Part shown: piece by piece, positions 39,481 through 47,779 of the stretch | How the letters are laid out: each line of letters begins with the position of its first letter | Position numbering within the stretch: the first letter of the stretch is position 1 | The notes under the pieces: generated by a model | Database searches by the model: none | Told to the model about the DNA's origin: nothing | Seen by the model: only the letters and a program-made list of their open reading frames with translations | Program-made: the position numbers and the translations under genes | Source: Verrucomicrobiaceae bacterium | GTDB taxonomy: Bacteria > Verrucomicrobiota > Verrucomicrobiia > Verrucomicrobiales > Verrucomicrobiaceae | Direction of reading: 5' to 3' | Length of the DNA stretch: 64,000 nt | NCBI GenBank assembly: GCA_027486585.1 | Contig: JAIXOU010000055.1 | Location: forward strand, 1-64,000

Positions 39481-39483
39481 CAC

Positions 39484-39714
39484 ATGCCGCTCCGCTACTT
39501 TATCTTTTCGACCCTCGTGCTGACAGCCGCTTTTGGCCTGTCCTGCTACGTCGCGGAGATCCAGGAACGTGAGGCAGCTCAGACGAAGCAGCCTAACCCA
39601 AAACCACTGGTAGTGGATCAAACGGTTCAGGCACAAACCATTTCTGGAAGTTCCATCGCTCCGGGGGGGGTTGGTGGACGCCAGTCGCAATTCTCGGCGG
39701 TGTTTGGGGGTTAA
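39484..39714 (+). CDS. Small exported hypothetical protein
   Basis: A 76-residue protein with a convincing signal-type N-terminus (basic MPLRYFIF then hydrophobic STLVLTAAFGLSCYV). A lipoprotein Cys is possible but the box (GLSC) is not canonical. The rest is polar and Gln/Pro/Gly-rich with no recognised domain. A run of eight G at 39663-39670 lies inside the coding sequence, in the Gly-Gly-Val part near the C-terminus. An overlapping minus-strand ORF exists but lacks protein-like features. The next gene converges from the other strand 29 nt away. I rate it as a likely but unproven gene. Confidence 0.5.
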   Translation: MPLRYFIFSTLVLTAAFGLSCYVAEIQEREAAQTKQPNPKPLVVDQTVQAQTISGSSIAPGGVGGRQSQFSAVFGG

Positions 39715-39743
39715 CCCTCAAGCATCGCCGAGATTCTTGTGAT

Positions 39744-42698
39744 TTAGTGGATCATTTTGATCGCACGTTCAAATTCACCTAACCCAGCCTGCTCAGAGCC
39801 GTAGCGCGCTCGGGCGTACATGTCGGCCAAATGTTGCATTTCTGCGGCAAGACTCGGGCGCAGTTTCCCAACACGCTGAGCATAATCCAGTGGTCCTTCA
39901 TGCCCCAGTCGTGCAGGCAGACCACTGCGCTCTAACTTGAAGCATAACCGCTGCCAAGCCCGCGCCCAAGCATCGTCCTGGCGCGCAGGACGCCGCAGCC
40001 AAAACAGCAAACAAAGCAGAGCCAGAAGAAACACGCCAATGAACAAAAGCATCATGGGATGACCTCGCAATGCTCCCAACCCCAGCCAGGTAAGCCATTC
40101 AATCTGGGATTCCTCATTGAAGCTAATGACTGAATTATACCAGTCATATTCCACACCATCCCACCAGAGTTGCATCGCCTCTGAGCTACGCCAGAAGTAG
40201 CTATTCCGCTGCCGCTCAAGTTCACCTTCACCTGCCAGCAAGGTACGCAAGTCTAGGTTCATACGTCCAGGGGCCAACGCTGTCGTCAGATCCACGCGTG
40301 TCCAGCCTGTGCCTTCCAGCCAGAGCTCTGTCCAGGCATGGGCATCGGATTGCCGAACGATCATGTAACCTCCACGTGGCGACCATTGCCCACCCATATA
40401 GCCGATCACGACCCGTGCCGGTATGCCCGCAGCACGCATCAGCGTGGCAAAAGCAGCGCTGTAGTGCTCACAAAAACCAACCTTCCGATCAAAAAGAAAT
40501 TCATCCAGCGCGCCACTGCCCTGATAGGTGCCTGGGTCCAGAACATACTGAAATCCCTGCTCCTGAAAATAACCCACCGCTGATTGGGCAATCTTTAAGT
40601 CTGTTTTTCCGACCTGTTTAAACTTGAGCGCCAACTGCCGCACTTGAGCCGATAGAGACCTTGGCAATTTCAGCGCCGTCTCACGCTGAGCAGGCGTCAG
40701 CTCGATACTGTCCTGTGTCAGACGTGAGATCACCTCAATGCGCTTTAGGCTGTTTACAGGCTCGACAGCCAAAAGCATGTCACTCATATCAGGCAGGACC
40801 ATACGGCCATCATCTCGGGCCAGCACAGGCACATCCAGGCTTGGTAGCCAGTAGCGACCATGAGGCTCCATGGTGATGATTTGTTTGAGATCCCCAGCCT
40901 TTGGCAGGCGCACACGACGTTTGATGGGCCAATCAGGCCCACGCTTCCAACTCAATCCGTCTCCATCCCAAAGCACCACGCAGCGCCAGTAGCGGTTGAT
41001 ATTTTGGGGCAACTCACCCTGCGGGAATTCCACACGAAAGGCAGGTTCAGCACTCTGAGCCAGCTTTGAAACCTGACCTGGTTCCATGTCCTCAGAGACG
41101 CCGGTCTTACGTGTGCGCTGAGTGCCAAACTCAGACAGCGCCTCAAAGGTGCCTCGAGGAAAAACAAAAAACAGTACAACCGCCACAGGCATTGCTTGCA
41201 GGAGCATCGTGCCGGTCAGACGCAGTGGCGGCAAGAGATCCAGACGTCCACGCCTAAAGCGTACCATGCACACAGCAATGCCAAAAAAGGCACACAAGGT
41301 CCACAGAGAACGGCTCAAGGTCTGCTCGGCCAGGAGTCCACAAAGACAAAGAAACCAAGCGATCATCGTCAGCACCTGAAAGTCATGCGGAGTTCGCGAC
41401 TCCAAAAGCTTTGCCCCCAATAAGATCACCAAGGCAGCGATGCCGCCTTCCATGGAAAATAAACCTGTCGGCTGCAAATAATGCACCATCCCTAGCCCCA
41501 GACCCAGCACCGCTATCGGCACCCAGCGCGGCAGACGTTTGTTTAAAATCAACCGACATGCGATGCATGCAAGCAGCACAAACAGACCTACTATCGGCGT
41601 AATGTCGGTTAGAGGCAGAGCCACCAGCATCAACATCCCACAAAGCGTCAGAAGTAGGCCACGGGGTAAAAAAGAACTGTGTTCATGCCCTGTTGGCAGA
41701 CGCTTAGCCTTCTGTGCTTCATGCAGCTCTGCCTGATCTGCGCCGGCCATCTCTGTGAGTGCATCCAGACATTTTTGCGCATGAACCGGCCCCAGATTGA
41801 CCGCAATCTCAGTCTTCGGAAGTCGCAGAGCATAAGGCGTCGATGAGGACTCACATGACTCAATCCAGCGCACCATCTGGCTAGCTCGGGCAGCAGGCTC
41901 CAGCTCTAACTTCGACCAATCCAGAGTCACCGCAGCGCCTGTACCAGAGGCCCACTGTTTCACCAGCAGCGGCCGACCCCGCGCCACGGCACGCCAGTCC
42001 ACATGTCGTAGAGAATCCCCAGCCTGCCACTCCCGCATCCCTGCAAAATCGTCCCCCTCACGTCCAGGTTGACCAGCGCTGTGACCGGACTCCAATCGTG
42101 CCCCCGCCAGCGTCGGATCAGGAGCCGGCAAAGGCAGCACACCTTCTGCCTGCGGATGCGTCTTCCGAGTATGCTCCAACACCACATCACGCTCCGCGCT
42201 AAAAAGTCCCAGCGGATAACTGCTTCGTAATCGCACGCGAATAGACGGCTCGACCCCGATCTCAGCCGGAGGCAGAGACACCGAGACCGCTACCTTTTGT
42301 CCACTATCAATTTGCTCAATAAAACTCCACTTCCCGCTACCAGCGCTGAGCACCTCCAGTCCCCAGACAGCCTGAGAACCCGTCGCACGAATTTCCAAAG
42401 GCAACTTACTCTCACTGCCCGCCCTCTGGACGCTTAACCGACCTGCCACCACTTCCAGACCCCGCAGATTCTCCCAAGCGCGCAGCCAGGACATCGCCGC
42501 CATCGTGCCAGTCAAAAAACACAGCAGGTAAGCTGCCCCATTGTTCTGCACCGCACCCGTGTAAGCCATCGCAGCCACAATGCCGACCAGAGACAGCGTA
42601 TGAAAATTAAACCGTACACGAATCGACGACTGCCGAAACCGTTGCCAGCGCGAGCGCCAGCTAGAGGTCTCTGCATCACGCTGTTTATCCGCGCTCAT
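39744..42698 (-). CDS. DUF58-TgpA type transglutaminase fusion protein
   Basis: The 984-residue membrane protein joins two usually separate parts. Residues 1-330 have two N-terminal helices (about 33-70) and a DUF58 domain with signature 'GREGDDFAGMREWQAGDSLR' followed by HVDWRAVARGRPL (213-243). Residues 340-515 form a multi-helix DUF3488 bundle, and 690-810 an extracytoplasmic transglutaminase-like domain with Cys743 (GFCEHYSAAF), His787 (SDAHAWTEL) and Asp803 (WTRVDLT) as the triad. A last helix (about 880-905) and a cytoplasmic DUF4129-like tail follow. The start is 4 nt after the moxR stop, so the pair is one operon. In other bacteria MoxR-DUF58-TgpA gene sets act in envelope protein processing or assembly. 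Confidence 0.92.
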   Translation of the reverse strand: MSADKQRDAETSSWRSRWQRFRQSSIRVRFNFHTLSLVGIVAAMAYTGAVQNNGAAYLLCFLTGTMAAMSWLRAWENLRGLEVVAGRLSVQRAGSESKLPLEIRATGSQAVWGLEVLSAGSGKWSFIEQIDSGQKVAVSVSLPPAEIGVEPSIRVRLRSSYPLGLFSAERDVVLEHTRKTHPQAEGVLPLPAPDPTLAGARLESGHSAGQPGREGDDFAGMREWQAGDSLRHVDWRAVARGRPLLVKQWASGTGAAVTLDWSKLELEPAARASQMVRWIESCESSSTPYALRLPKTEIAVNLGPVHAQKCLDALTEMAGADQAELHEAQKAKRLPTGHEHSSFLPRGLLLTLCGMLMLVALPLTDITPIVGLFVLLACIACRLILNKRLPRWVPIAVLGLGLGMVHYLQPTGLFSMEGGIAALVILLGAKLLESRTPHDFQVLTMIAWFLCLCGLLAEQTLSRSLWTLCAFFGIAVCMVRFRRGRLDLLPPLRLTGTMLLQAMPVAVVLFFVFPRGTFEALSEFGTQRTRKTGVSEDMEPGQVSKLAQSAEPAFRVEFPQGELPQNINRYWRCVVLWDGDGLSWKRGPDWPIKRRVRLPKAGDLKQIITMEPHGRYWLPSLDVPVLARDDGRMVLPDMSDMLLAVEPVNSLKRIEVISRLTQDSIELTPAQRETALKLPRSLSAQVRQLALKFKQVGKTDLKIAQSAVGYFQEQGFQYVLDPGTYQGSGALDEFLFDRKVGFCEHYSAAFATLMRAAGIPARVVIGYMGGQWSPRGGYMIVRQSDAHAWTELWLEGTGWTRVDLTTALAPGRMNLDLRTLLAGEGELERQRNSYFWRSSEAMQLWWDGVEYDWYNSVISFNEESQIEWLTWLGLGALRGHPMMLLFIGVFLLALLCLLFWLRRPARQDDAWARAWQRLCFKLERSGLPARLGHEGPLDYAQRVGKLRPSLAAEMQHLADMYARARYGSEQAGLGEFERAIKMIH

Positions 42699-42702
42699 GA
42701 AG

Positions 42703-43647
42703 TTAAGGAATCACCGTTTCCGTGAGCAACCGCTCTGCCTCATCCACATCTCCGATCAGTCGATGGCCCATCACCGATGTTCCCACCGCCTGAATGTCCT
42801 CTGGCAGCACCATCGCACGACCTTCCAATAATGCCCAGGCACGCGCCGCCGCCAGCAGCGCCAGTCCAGCTCGCGGAGACAAGCCGTGACCTTGGCGGCG
42901 ACTCGCGGCCAGCAGATCCTGCAAATAATCCAGCAAAGCTGGGGACACATGCACCAATCGGACCAACTTTTGCATTTGCTCCAGTTCCGACCAGGCCATA
43001 GCCGTCGGCATCTCACGCAGCAGCTCCCGCCGATCCCGACCCTGCAACATCTCACGCTCAGACACCCGATCCGGAGCCCCTAGCGCCAGGCGCATTAAGA
43101 ACCGATCCAACTGCGACTCCGGCAGCATGAATGTCCCGATTTGGCTGGAAGGATTCTGCGTCGCGATCACAAAGAAAGGCACAGGTAAAGGATGAGGCAC
43201 GCCATCGCAGCTCACCTTCCCTTCCTCCATCGCCTCCAGCAGCGCCGACTGCGTCTTGGGCGTGGCGCGATTGATCTCATCTGCCAGCAGCACCTGAGTG
43301 AATACCGGTCCCGGATGAAAACTAAAGCCACCTGTCTCCCGCTGATAAATCGACGCCCCTAAGATGTCTGCCGGCAATAAATCACTCGTGAATTGCACAC
43401 GCCGGAATTGCAGTCCAAGCGACTGCGCCAACGCCTGAGACAGCAGCGTTTTGCCCACTCCGGGCTGATCTTCAAACAGCAGATGCCCCCGTGCCAATAA
43501 GCACGTCACCGCCAATTTAATGACCTTCTCCTTGCCCAGAATGATCTGGGATAAAGCCGTCGTGAGGACTTTCAGTCTTTGGGCCGAGGTCAAAGCATCC
43601 GCAGTCGTGAGAGTCAGATTAGTGGGGGGAATTAAATCAGAGGACAC
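42703..43647 (-). CDS. MoxR-family AAA+ ATPase
   Basis: A 314-residue cytoplasmic ATPase. Walker A is 'EDQPGVGKTLLSQ' (59-71), Walker B 'VLLADEINRATPKTQSALLE' (119 onward), sensor 1 'PFFVIATQNPSSQIGTFMLP' and the MoxR lid motif 'SPRAGLALLAAARAWALLEG'. MoxR ATPases act as chaperones for partner proteins that often carry DUF58 or VWA domains. The partner here is the fused protein encoded 4 nt downstream. The start codon is GTG at 43647, with no closer ATG that keeps the family N-terminus. The 189 nt before it show no gene. Confidence 0.93.
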   Translation of the reverse strand: MSSDLIPPTNLTLTTADALTSAQRLKVLTTALSQIILGKEKVIKLAVTCLLARGHLLFEDQPGVGKTLLSQALAQSLGLQFRRVQFTSDLLPADILGASIYQRETGGFSFHPGPVFTQVLLADEINRATPKTQSALLEAMEEGKVSCDGVPHPLPVPFFVIATQNPSSQIGTFMLPESQLDRFLMRLALGAPDRVSEREMLQGRDRRELLREMPTAMAWSELEQMQKLVRLVHVSPALLDYLQDLLAASRRQGHGLSPRAGLALLAAARAWALLEGRAMVLPEDIQAVGTSVMGHRLIGDVDEAERLLTETVIP

Positions 43648-43836
43648 ACTGTACTTTCACCGTAAACCGACCCAGACAGCAAGCTTAGAGTGATGCCGAG
43701 AGAAGAAAGCTACTGGAGGCGCTTGGAGCCATCGTATTCAGCCTTGCATCCAAGCAAGAGCCAGCGCTTAAGTAATCGATTAGCACTGGGTCGAAGCAAT
43801 CAAGTCATCAACACCTTAGGCTGGTGGGATTGCCAC

Positions 43837-45711
43837 TCATTTCTCAAAACGCTTCCGCAGTTCAGTGAAATAGCGGCGGACTTGTTCTCGGCGGGCTGGT
43901 GGCAGGGCTGACTCATCCAGGGCCTCTTCTTCGGCGGAAATGGCTTCTGTGGCGATCTGGTTGGCACTGCGACTGGCGGCTTCTTTGCGCACACCGCCTT
44001 CAATGGCGCGGACGCTGGATTGGCCTTCGTTGTTTTGCTGAGCATTGACGACGACTTGATTCTTGGTGCTGAGCTTTTCGGTCGCTTCGGCATTGAGCTC
44101 GGCGACACCAGCCCCGGGATCTTTTCCGCCTGGCACGGAAAGGACCATGCCTGGACCTTGCCCCTGATTCTGGCCAGGCGGACCAATCATGAAAGCATCA
44201 GGCTTATCACCCGGTTTCTGGCCTGGAACGGGGGCAAACAACATCGGCTGCCCTTCTTTTCCCTGCTGACCGCCTGGTGGTGCCTGGGAGAGTGTCATCG
44301 GCTGGCCTGCCTGTGCTCCTGGATTGGGGTTCTGCTGGAGCATTTGTTGTGGCTGTCCATTCTGACCCAGACCTGGTGGCTGAAGAGATTGCTGGGACTG
44401 CCCCGATTGGCCACTCTGACCGTTCTGGCCCGCATTTGGCTGCGTCTGGCCCACTTTCTGGGCAGATTGCTGCGCTTTGCCATTTTGTCCTTGCTGACCA
44501 GCCTCGGCCATCTGTTGCATGCCGCCTGATTGATTTTGACCGTTGATGTTGCTGCCTGCATCACGGAGTTGCTGCGCTAGCTTTTCCAGTTCCTGCTTGG
44601 ATTTTTCTCGGCGGGCCAGATCCCGCATTTTGTCAGCCAGCTTTTGGAATTCGGCCCCAGCCTCGGCTGATTCAGATTTCTGGATTTGATCTCCGGCATT
44701 CAGAACATGCTGACCGACAGGGCGCTCGCGATCTTCTTTTTCGGACTGTTGTTGGTTATCTTTGAGGGTTTCACTCAGTCTTTCCCGTGCTTCGGAGGTC
44801 AATTGCGGGGATTTTAATTGTTGGGCAAGCGCCTCAGCCTCAATAGCACTTTGATTGGCGTTTTTAGCCGCAACGGCATCTCCCAAATCAGCCGTGTCAG
44901 CATGCTCACGAAGAGACTGGATAAGTTTGTCTGAAGCCCAGATGTCCTTCTCGGCATTCAGTCGATCCGCGAGTTTTTCGGCATCACGGGCGCGCTGTTC
45001 CAGACTGGCCATGACCTCGCGAGCATCCTTACCTCCGGCTTTTTCTAAATCTTCCGCAGTTTGCTTCAGGCTTTGAGTGAGTTTTTCCAGAGCTTCCTGC
45101 TCTTCAGCATTCAGACCTTCGAGCTTCTTTTTATCCCATTCAGCCTGGGCCAGACGCTCGGCTTCCTTTTTCGCCACCAACTCCATATCAGCATCTACGG
45201 TCACGATCTCGGCAGCAGGATGCAGCACATGACCGAGAAAGAGGCTAATTACGGCCACGATGAATGGCAGGCACAGCCAGCGATGCGGCTGGAGTGGCAA
45301 ATCACGGGTCAATTGGGGTAAAGCTTCACTAAGTAGCAGCCGTTGGGTGCTCACATGTTCCGTCTCTGCCAAGGTTAATGAGGGCTGCTGCTCAAACCAC
45401 CACGCACTGGCGAAGTCCTCTCGGCGCCCTGCGGCCTGATCCCAAAGCGCCAAGTTGCTGTAATGTCCAGGCCTACGCCAGCAGGCTAGGGCCAATGGAA
45501 CTGCCAACCAACCCAACAGAAGGGTCCAGAGCAACACAAAGTAAACCGTTTGATCAGTCCAGGCAGTCAAGATGGCAAGAAGCGCCAAAGCAGCAACCGT
45601 AGGCCAAAGCGTCTGCCCCAGCCAAGCCAGCCAGCGACGCAGAGTCACCCACCTGTCCACTCGCTGCGCCACAGGCGCAAAGGCAGGACTTGGGGGGGCT
45701 TCATCAGGCAT
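43837..45711 (-). CDS. Membrane-anchored coiled-coil Gln/Gly-rich protein
   Basis: The 624-residue protein has two or three N-terminal transmembrane helices (about 33-76 and 143-162), then a long charged coiled coil from about 175 to 400 (Glu/Lys/Ala/Leu-rich), then a low-complexity segment rich in Gln, Gly, Asn and Pro from about 400 to 540 (GQNGQSGQSGQSQQS type), and a basic/acidic C-terminal helix. The DUF4175-like layout is known from envelope operons of alpha-proteobacteria, but identity is weak. It is the first gene on the minus strand of the moxR cluster, 189 nt upstream of moxR. A scaffold role with the MoxR-transglutaminase pair is inference. Confidence 0.78.
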   Translation of the reverse strand: MPDEAPPSPAFAPVAQRVDRWVTLRRWLAWLGQTLWPTVAALALLAILTAWTDQTVYFVLLWTLLLGWLAVPLALACWRRPGHYSNLALWDQAAGRREDFASAWWFEQQPSLTLAETEHVSTQRLLLSEALPQLTRDLPLQPHRWLCLPFIVAVISLFLGHVLHPAAEIVTVDADMELVAKKEAERLAQAEWDKKKLEGLNAEEQEALEKLTQSLKQTAEDLEKAGGKDAREVMASLEQRARDAEKLADRLNAEKDIWASDKLIQSLREHADTADLGDAVAAKNANQSAIEAEALAQQLKSPQLTSEARERLSETLKDNQQQSEKEDRERPVGQHVLNAGDQIQKSESAEAGAEFQKLADKMRDLARREKSKQELEKLAQQLRDAGSNINGQNQSGGMQQMAEAGQQGQNGKAQQSAQKVGQTQPNAGQNGQSGQSGQSQQSLQPPGLGQNGQPQQMLQQNPNPGAQAGQPMTLSQAPPGGQQGKEGQPMLFAPVPGQKPGDKPDAFMIGPPGQNQGQGPGMVLSVPGGKDPGAGVAELNAEATEKLSTKNQVVVNAQQNNEGQSSVRAIEGGVRKEAASRSANQIATEAISAEEEALDESALPPARREQVRRYFTELRKRFEK

Positions 45712-45818
45712 GGCTGCATTGTGAGCGTGAGAACTGGGGATGCGAGTGAATTTTCATCCTGCTTAAAAATGGAAAAGATGAATCCAGACGCCGGTTTCAG
45801 CCGCATAGATGGCTATCC

Positions 45819-46868
45819 ATGCTGAACGTCAACGACCTCCTCGCTAAAGATCTGCTTCCAGATGCCGTCATCCGCTTTGGCATCCGCCAGCGTCTGGCAG
45901 CGACGATCCGTAAACACTCACGACCCGACATTGAGTCGCAAAAAGCCGCCCTCCTGCAGCATATCGCCGGGCTCAAACAAAGTCCGGTCGCCATCGCCAC
46001 CGATGAGGCCAATGAGCAGCATTATGAGGTGCCGACGCGTTTTTATCAGCTTTGTCTCGGCAAGCATTTGAAGTACAGTTCAGGCTACTGGCCGACCGAT
46101 GACACTACTTTTGATGAATCGGAAGCCATCATGCTGAAAATGACCTGTGAGCGCGCGGAACTGGCCGATGGACAGCGCATTCTAGAACTAGGCTGCGGCT
46201 GGGGATCTCTTTCATTATGGATGGCTGAGCACTATCCGAAGGCTGAAATCACCAGTGTCTCAAATTCACGCACACAAAAGGAACACATCGACGCCGAAGC
46301 TGCTCGCCGAGGCCTGAAGAACCTGACCATCGTCACCGCCAATATGATCCACTTTGAAGGCGTGGGAGACGGCATCTTTGACCGCTGTGTTTCGGTGGAA
46401 ATGTTCGAGCACATGAAAAATTACCAAGAACTGCTCCGCCGTGTCTCGACTTGGTTAAAACCCGGAGGCAAGCTCTTCGTCCACATCTTCACCCATCGTG
46501 AGCTGGCCTATCATTTCGAGGTCCAAAGCGAAAACGACTGGATGGCCAAATACTTTTTCACTGGTGGCCAGATGCCAAGTGACGATCTCCTCATCTACTT
46601 TCAGGATCACCTAAAAATAGAAGATCACTGGTGTGTCAGCGGCACTCACTATAGCCGGACTTCCGAGGCTTGGCTGGCCAAGATGGACGAAAACAAAGCC
46701 GAGATCATGCCACTCTTCCGCGAGACTTATGGCGCAGACCAAGCCGTGAAATGGTGGGCTTATTGGCGCATCTTCTATCTAGCCTGTGCAGAACTCTGGG
46801 GCTACCGCGGCGGCGAAGAGTGGATCGTTTCCCATTACCGATTCGTAAAACCCGTATCACTCGAATGA
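45819..46868 (+). CDS. Coclaurine-N-methyltransferase-like/CFA synthase-family SAM methyltransferase
   Basis: A 349-residue SAM-dependent methyltransferase in the cyclopropane-fatty-acyl-phospholipid synthase superfamily. SAM motif I is 'ILELGCGWGSLSLW' (121-134), post-I 'ITSVSNSRTQKEHI', and the family block 'VSVEMFEHMKNYQELLRRVS' and 'HIFTHRELAYHFE' follow. Features such as 'YEVPTRFYQLCLGKHLKYSS', 'DWMAKYFFTGGQMPS' and 'HYSRTSEAWLAKMD' resemble plant coclaurine N-methyltransferase more than classic Cfa, so the acceptor may be a lipid or an amine. Its stop overlaps the next gene's start by ATGA, so the two are translationally coupled. It is divergent from the moxR cluster. Confidence 0.85.
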   Translation: MLNVNDLLAKDLLPDAVIRFGIRQRLAATIRKHSRPDIESQKAALLQHIAGLKQSPVAIATDEANEQHYEVPTRFYQLCLGKHLKYSSGYWPTDDTTFDESEAIMLKMTCERAELADGQRILELGCGWGSLSLWMAEHYPKAEITSVSNSRTQKEHIDAEAARRGLKNLTIVTANMIHFEGVGDGIFDRCVSVEMFEHMKNYQELLRRVSTWLKPGGKLFVHIFTHRELAYHFEVQSENDWMAKYFFTGGQMPSDDLLIYFQDHLKIEDHWCVSGTHYSRTSEAWLAKMDENKAEIMPLFRETYGADQAVKWWAYWRIFYLACAELWGYRGGEEWIVSHYRFVKPVSLE

Positions 46869-47605
46869 AAGCTATTCTACTCAGCCTTTTTGTCCTCGTC
46901 TCAGTCTCTGCACAAGACGCTGCTACGCTGATCCAGCAGGGCGACGTCTTGGATCAAAAGTATCAAGCCGAAGACGCTCTGAAGTATTATCTGCCTGCTG
47001 AAAAGTTGCAGCCAGACAACGCGGACCTGCTCGTCAAAATTGCCCGACAATACATCTATCGGATGACGACTTTAGGCTCGGCCGCAGAGAAACTAGCCTC
47101 GGCTAAAACCGCGCAGATCTATGCTGAACGAGCGGTTAAAGCCGACCCAAAAAACAGTGATGCTTACCTATCCATTTCCGTCAGCTTGGGCCGACAAATC
47201 CAACTTCAGGGCAACCGTGAAAAAGTAACCGCCTCCAAACCCATCAAAGAGTATGCTGAAAAAGCAGCCAAGCTCAATCCACGCAACGACTACGCCTGGC
47301 ACATCCTAGCCCGCTGGCATCAGGGCATTGCTGGAGCCAACAGCTTTATCATCAGCATTGCCCGCCTAGTTTATGGCGAGATCCCGCCTGCTTCGAATGC
47401 TGAGGCCGTAAAGTATTTTGAAAAAGCCATCGCCCTGCGTCCAGATCGACTCATCCACCACTTGGAGCTGGGCCGGACCTACGCTCAAATGGGCAAAAAA
47501 GAAGAAGCACGACAGCTCATCAACAAAGCCTTAGCCATGCCCAACCGCGACAAAGATGATGCGGAGACGAAAGAACGCGGAAAAAAAACGCTGGCTGGTT
47601 TGTGA
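46865..47605 (+). CDS. Exported TPR protein (RMDN-like)
   Basis: The 246-residue protein has a signal peptide (MKAILLSLFVLVSVSAQ) and four to five TPR-like units, for example 'ADLLVKIARQYIYRMTTLGS', 'SDAYLSISVSLGRQIQLQGN', 'DYAWHILARWHQGIAGANSF' and 'LIHHLELGRTYAQMGKKEEA'. The spacing and the 'HHLELGRTYAQMG' segment resemble the regulator-of-microtubule-dynamics (RMDN) TPR family, which has bacterial members. The ATG at 46865 overlaps the preceding stop codon (ATGA). A long ORF from 46670 is only the frame running back through the methyltransferase gene. The partner or substrate is unknown. Confidence 0.82.
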   Translation: MKAILLSLFVLVSVSAQDAATLIQQGDVLDQKYQAEDALKYYLPAEKLQPDNADLLVKIARQYIYRMTTLGSAAEKLASAKTAQIYAERAVKADPKNSDAYLSISVSLGRQIQLQGNREKVTASKPIKEYAEKAAKLNPRNDYAWHILARWHQGIAGANSFIISIARLVYGEIPPASNAEAVKYFEKAIALRPDRLIHHLELGRTYAQMGKKEEARQLINKALAMPNRDKDDAETKERGKKTLAGL

Positions 47606-47779
47606 GCCTTTGGGAGCCATGAATTCCCTGCGCGCTTGACCAATATTTGCATTGGATTGCTTGCGTCTTTGTTTAGGCGAAACGCCTTCATTTTGCGCCA
47701 ACCCACACTGATCACTCGCCGAATCCGACACAATCTTTGCTGAGATTCTGAAGAAAAACCTGCGTTTCTGCCAACAACC

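Larger units (their letters stand above)
39084..39483. other. 400-nt intergenic region with several inverted repeats
   Basis: No convincing gene is seen here. It holds a hairpin just after the DUF1553 protein stop (39114-39131), a second inverted repeat at 39399-39421 and an A+T-rich palindrome at 39462-39480 directly before the next ATG. A 60-codon minus-strand ORF (39139-39321) has no family features and is not called. Confidence 0.6.

Noticed and set aside
39454-39690. Minus-strand ORF of 78 codons overlapping the small exported protein.
   Set aside because: The plus-strand product has a signal-type N-terminus, the minus-strand one has none, so only the plus-strand gene was kept.
43648-43836. 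Short intergenic stretch before moxR.
   Set aside because: Only a weak 5-bp inverted repeat (CTTGC/GCAAG) is seen; no gene or terminator could be supported.
46670-46864. N-terminal extension of the TPR protein to 46670.
   Set aside because: It overlaps the methyltransferase gene in another frame; the ATGA-coupled start at 46865 yields a clean signal peptide.
47636-47664. Possible sigma-70 promoter (TTGACC at 47636) before the sulfatase gene.
   Set aside because: At the expected spacing the -10 position reads GCTTGC, which is not promoter-like.
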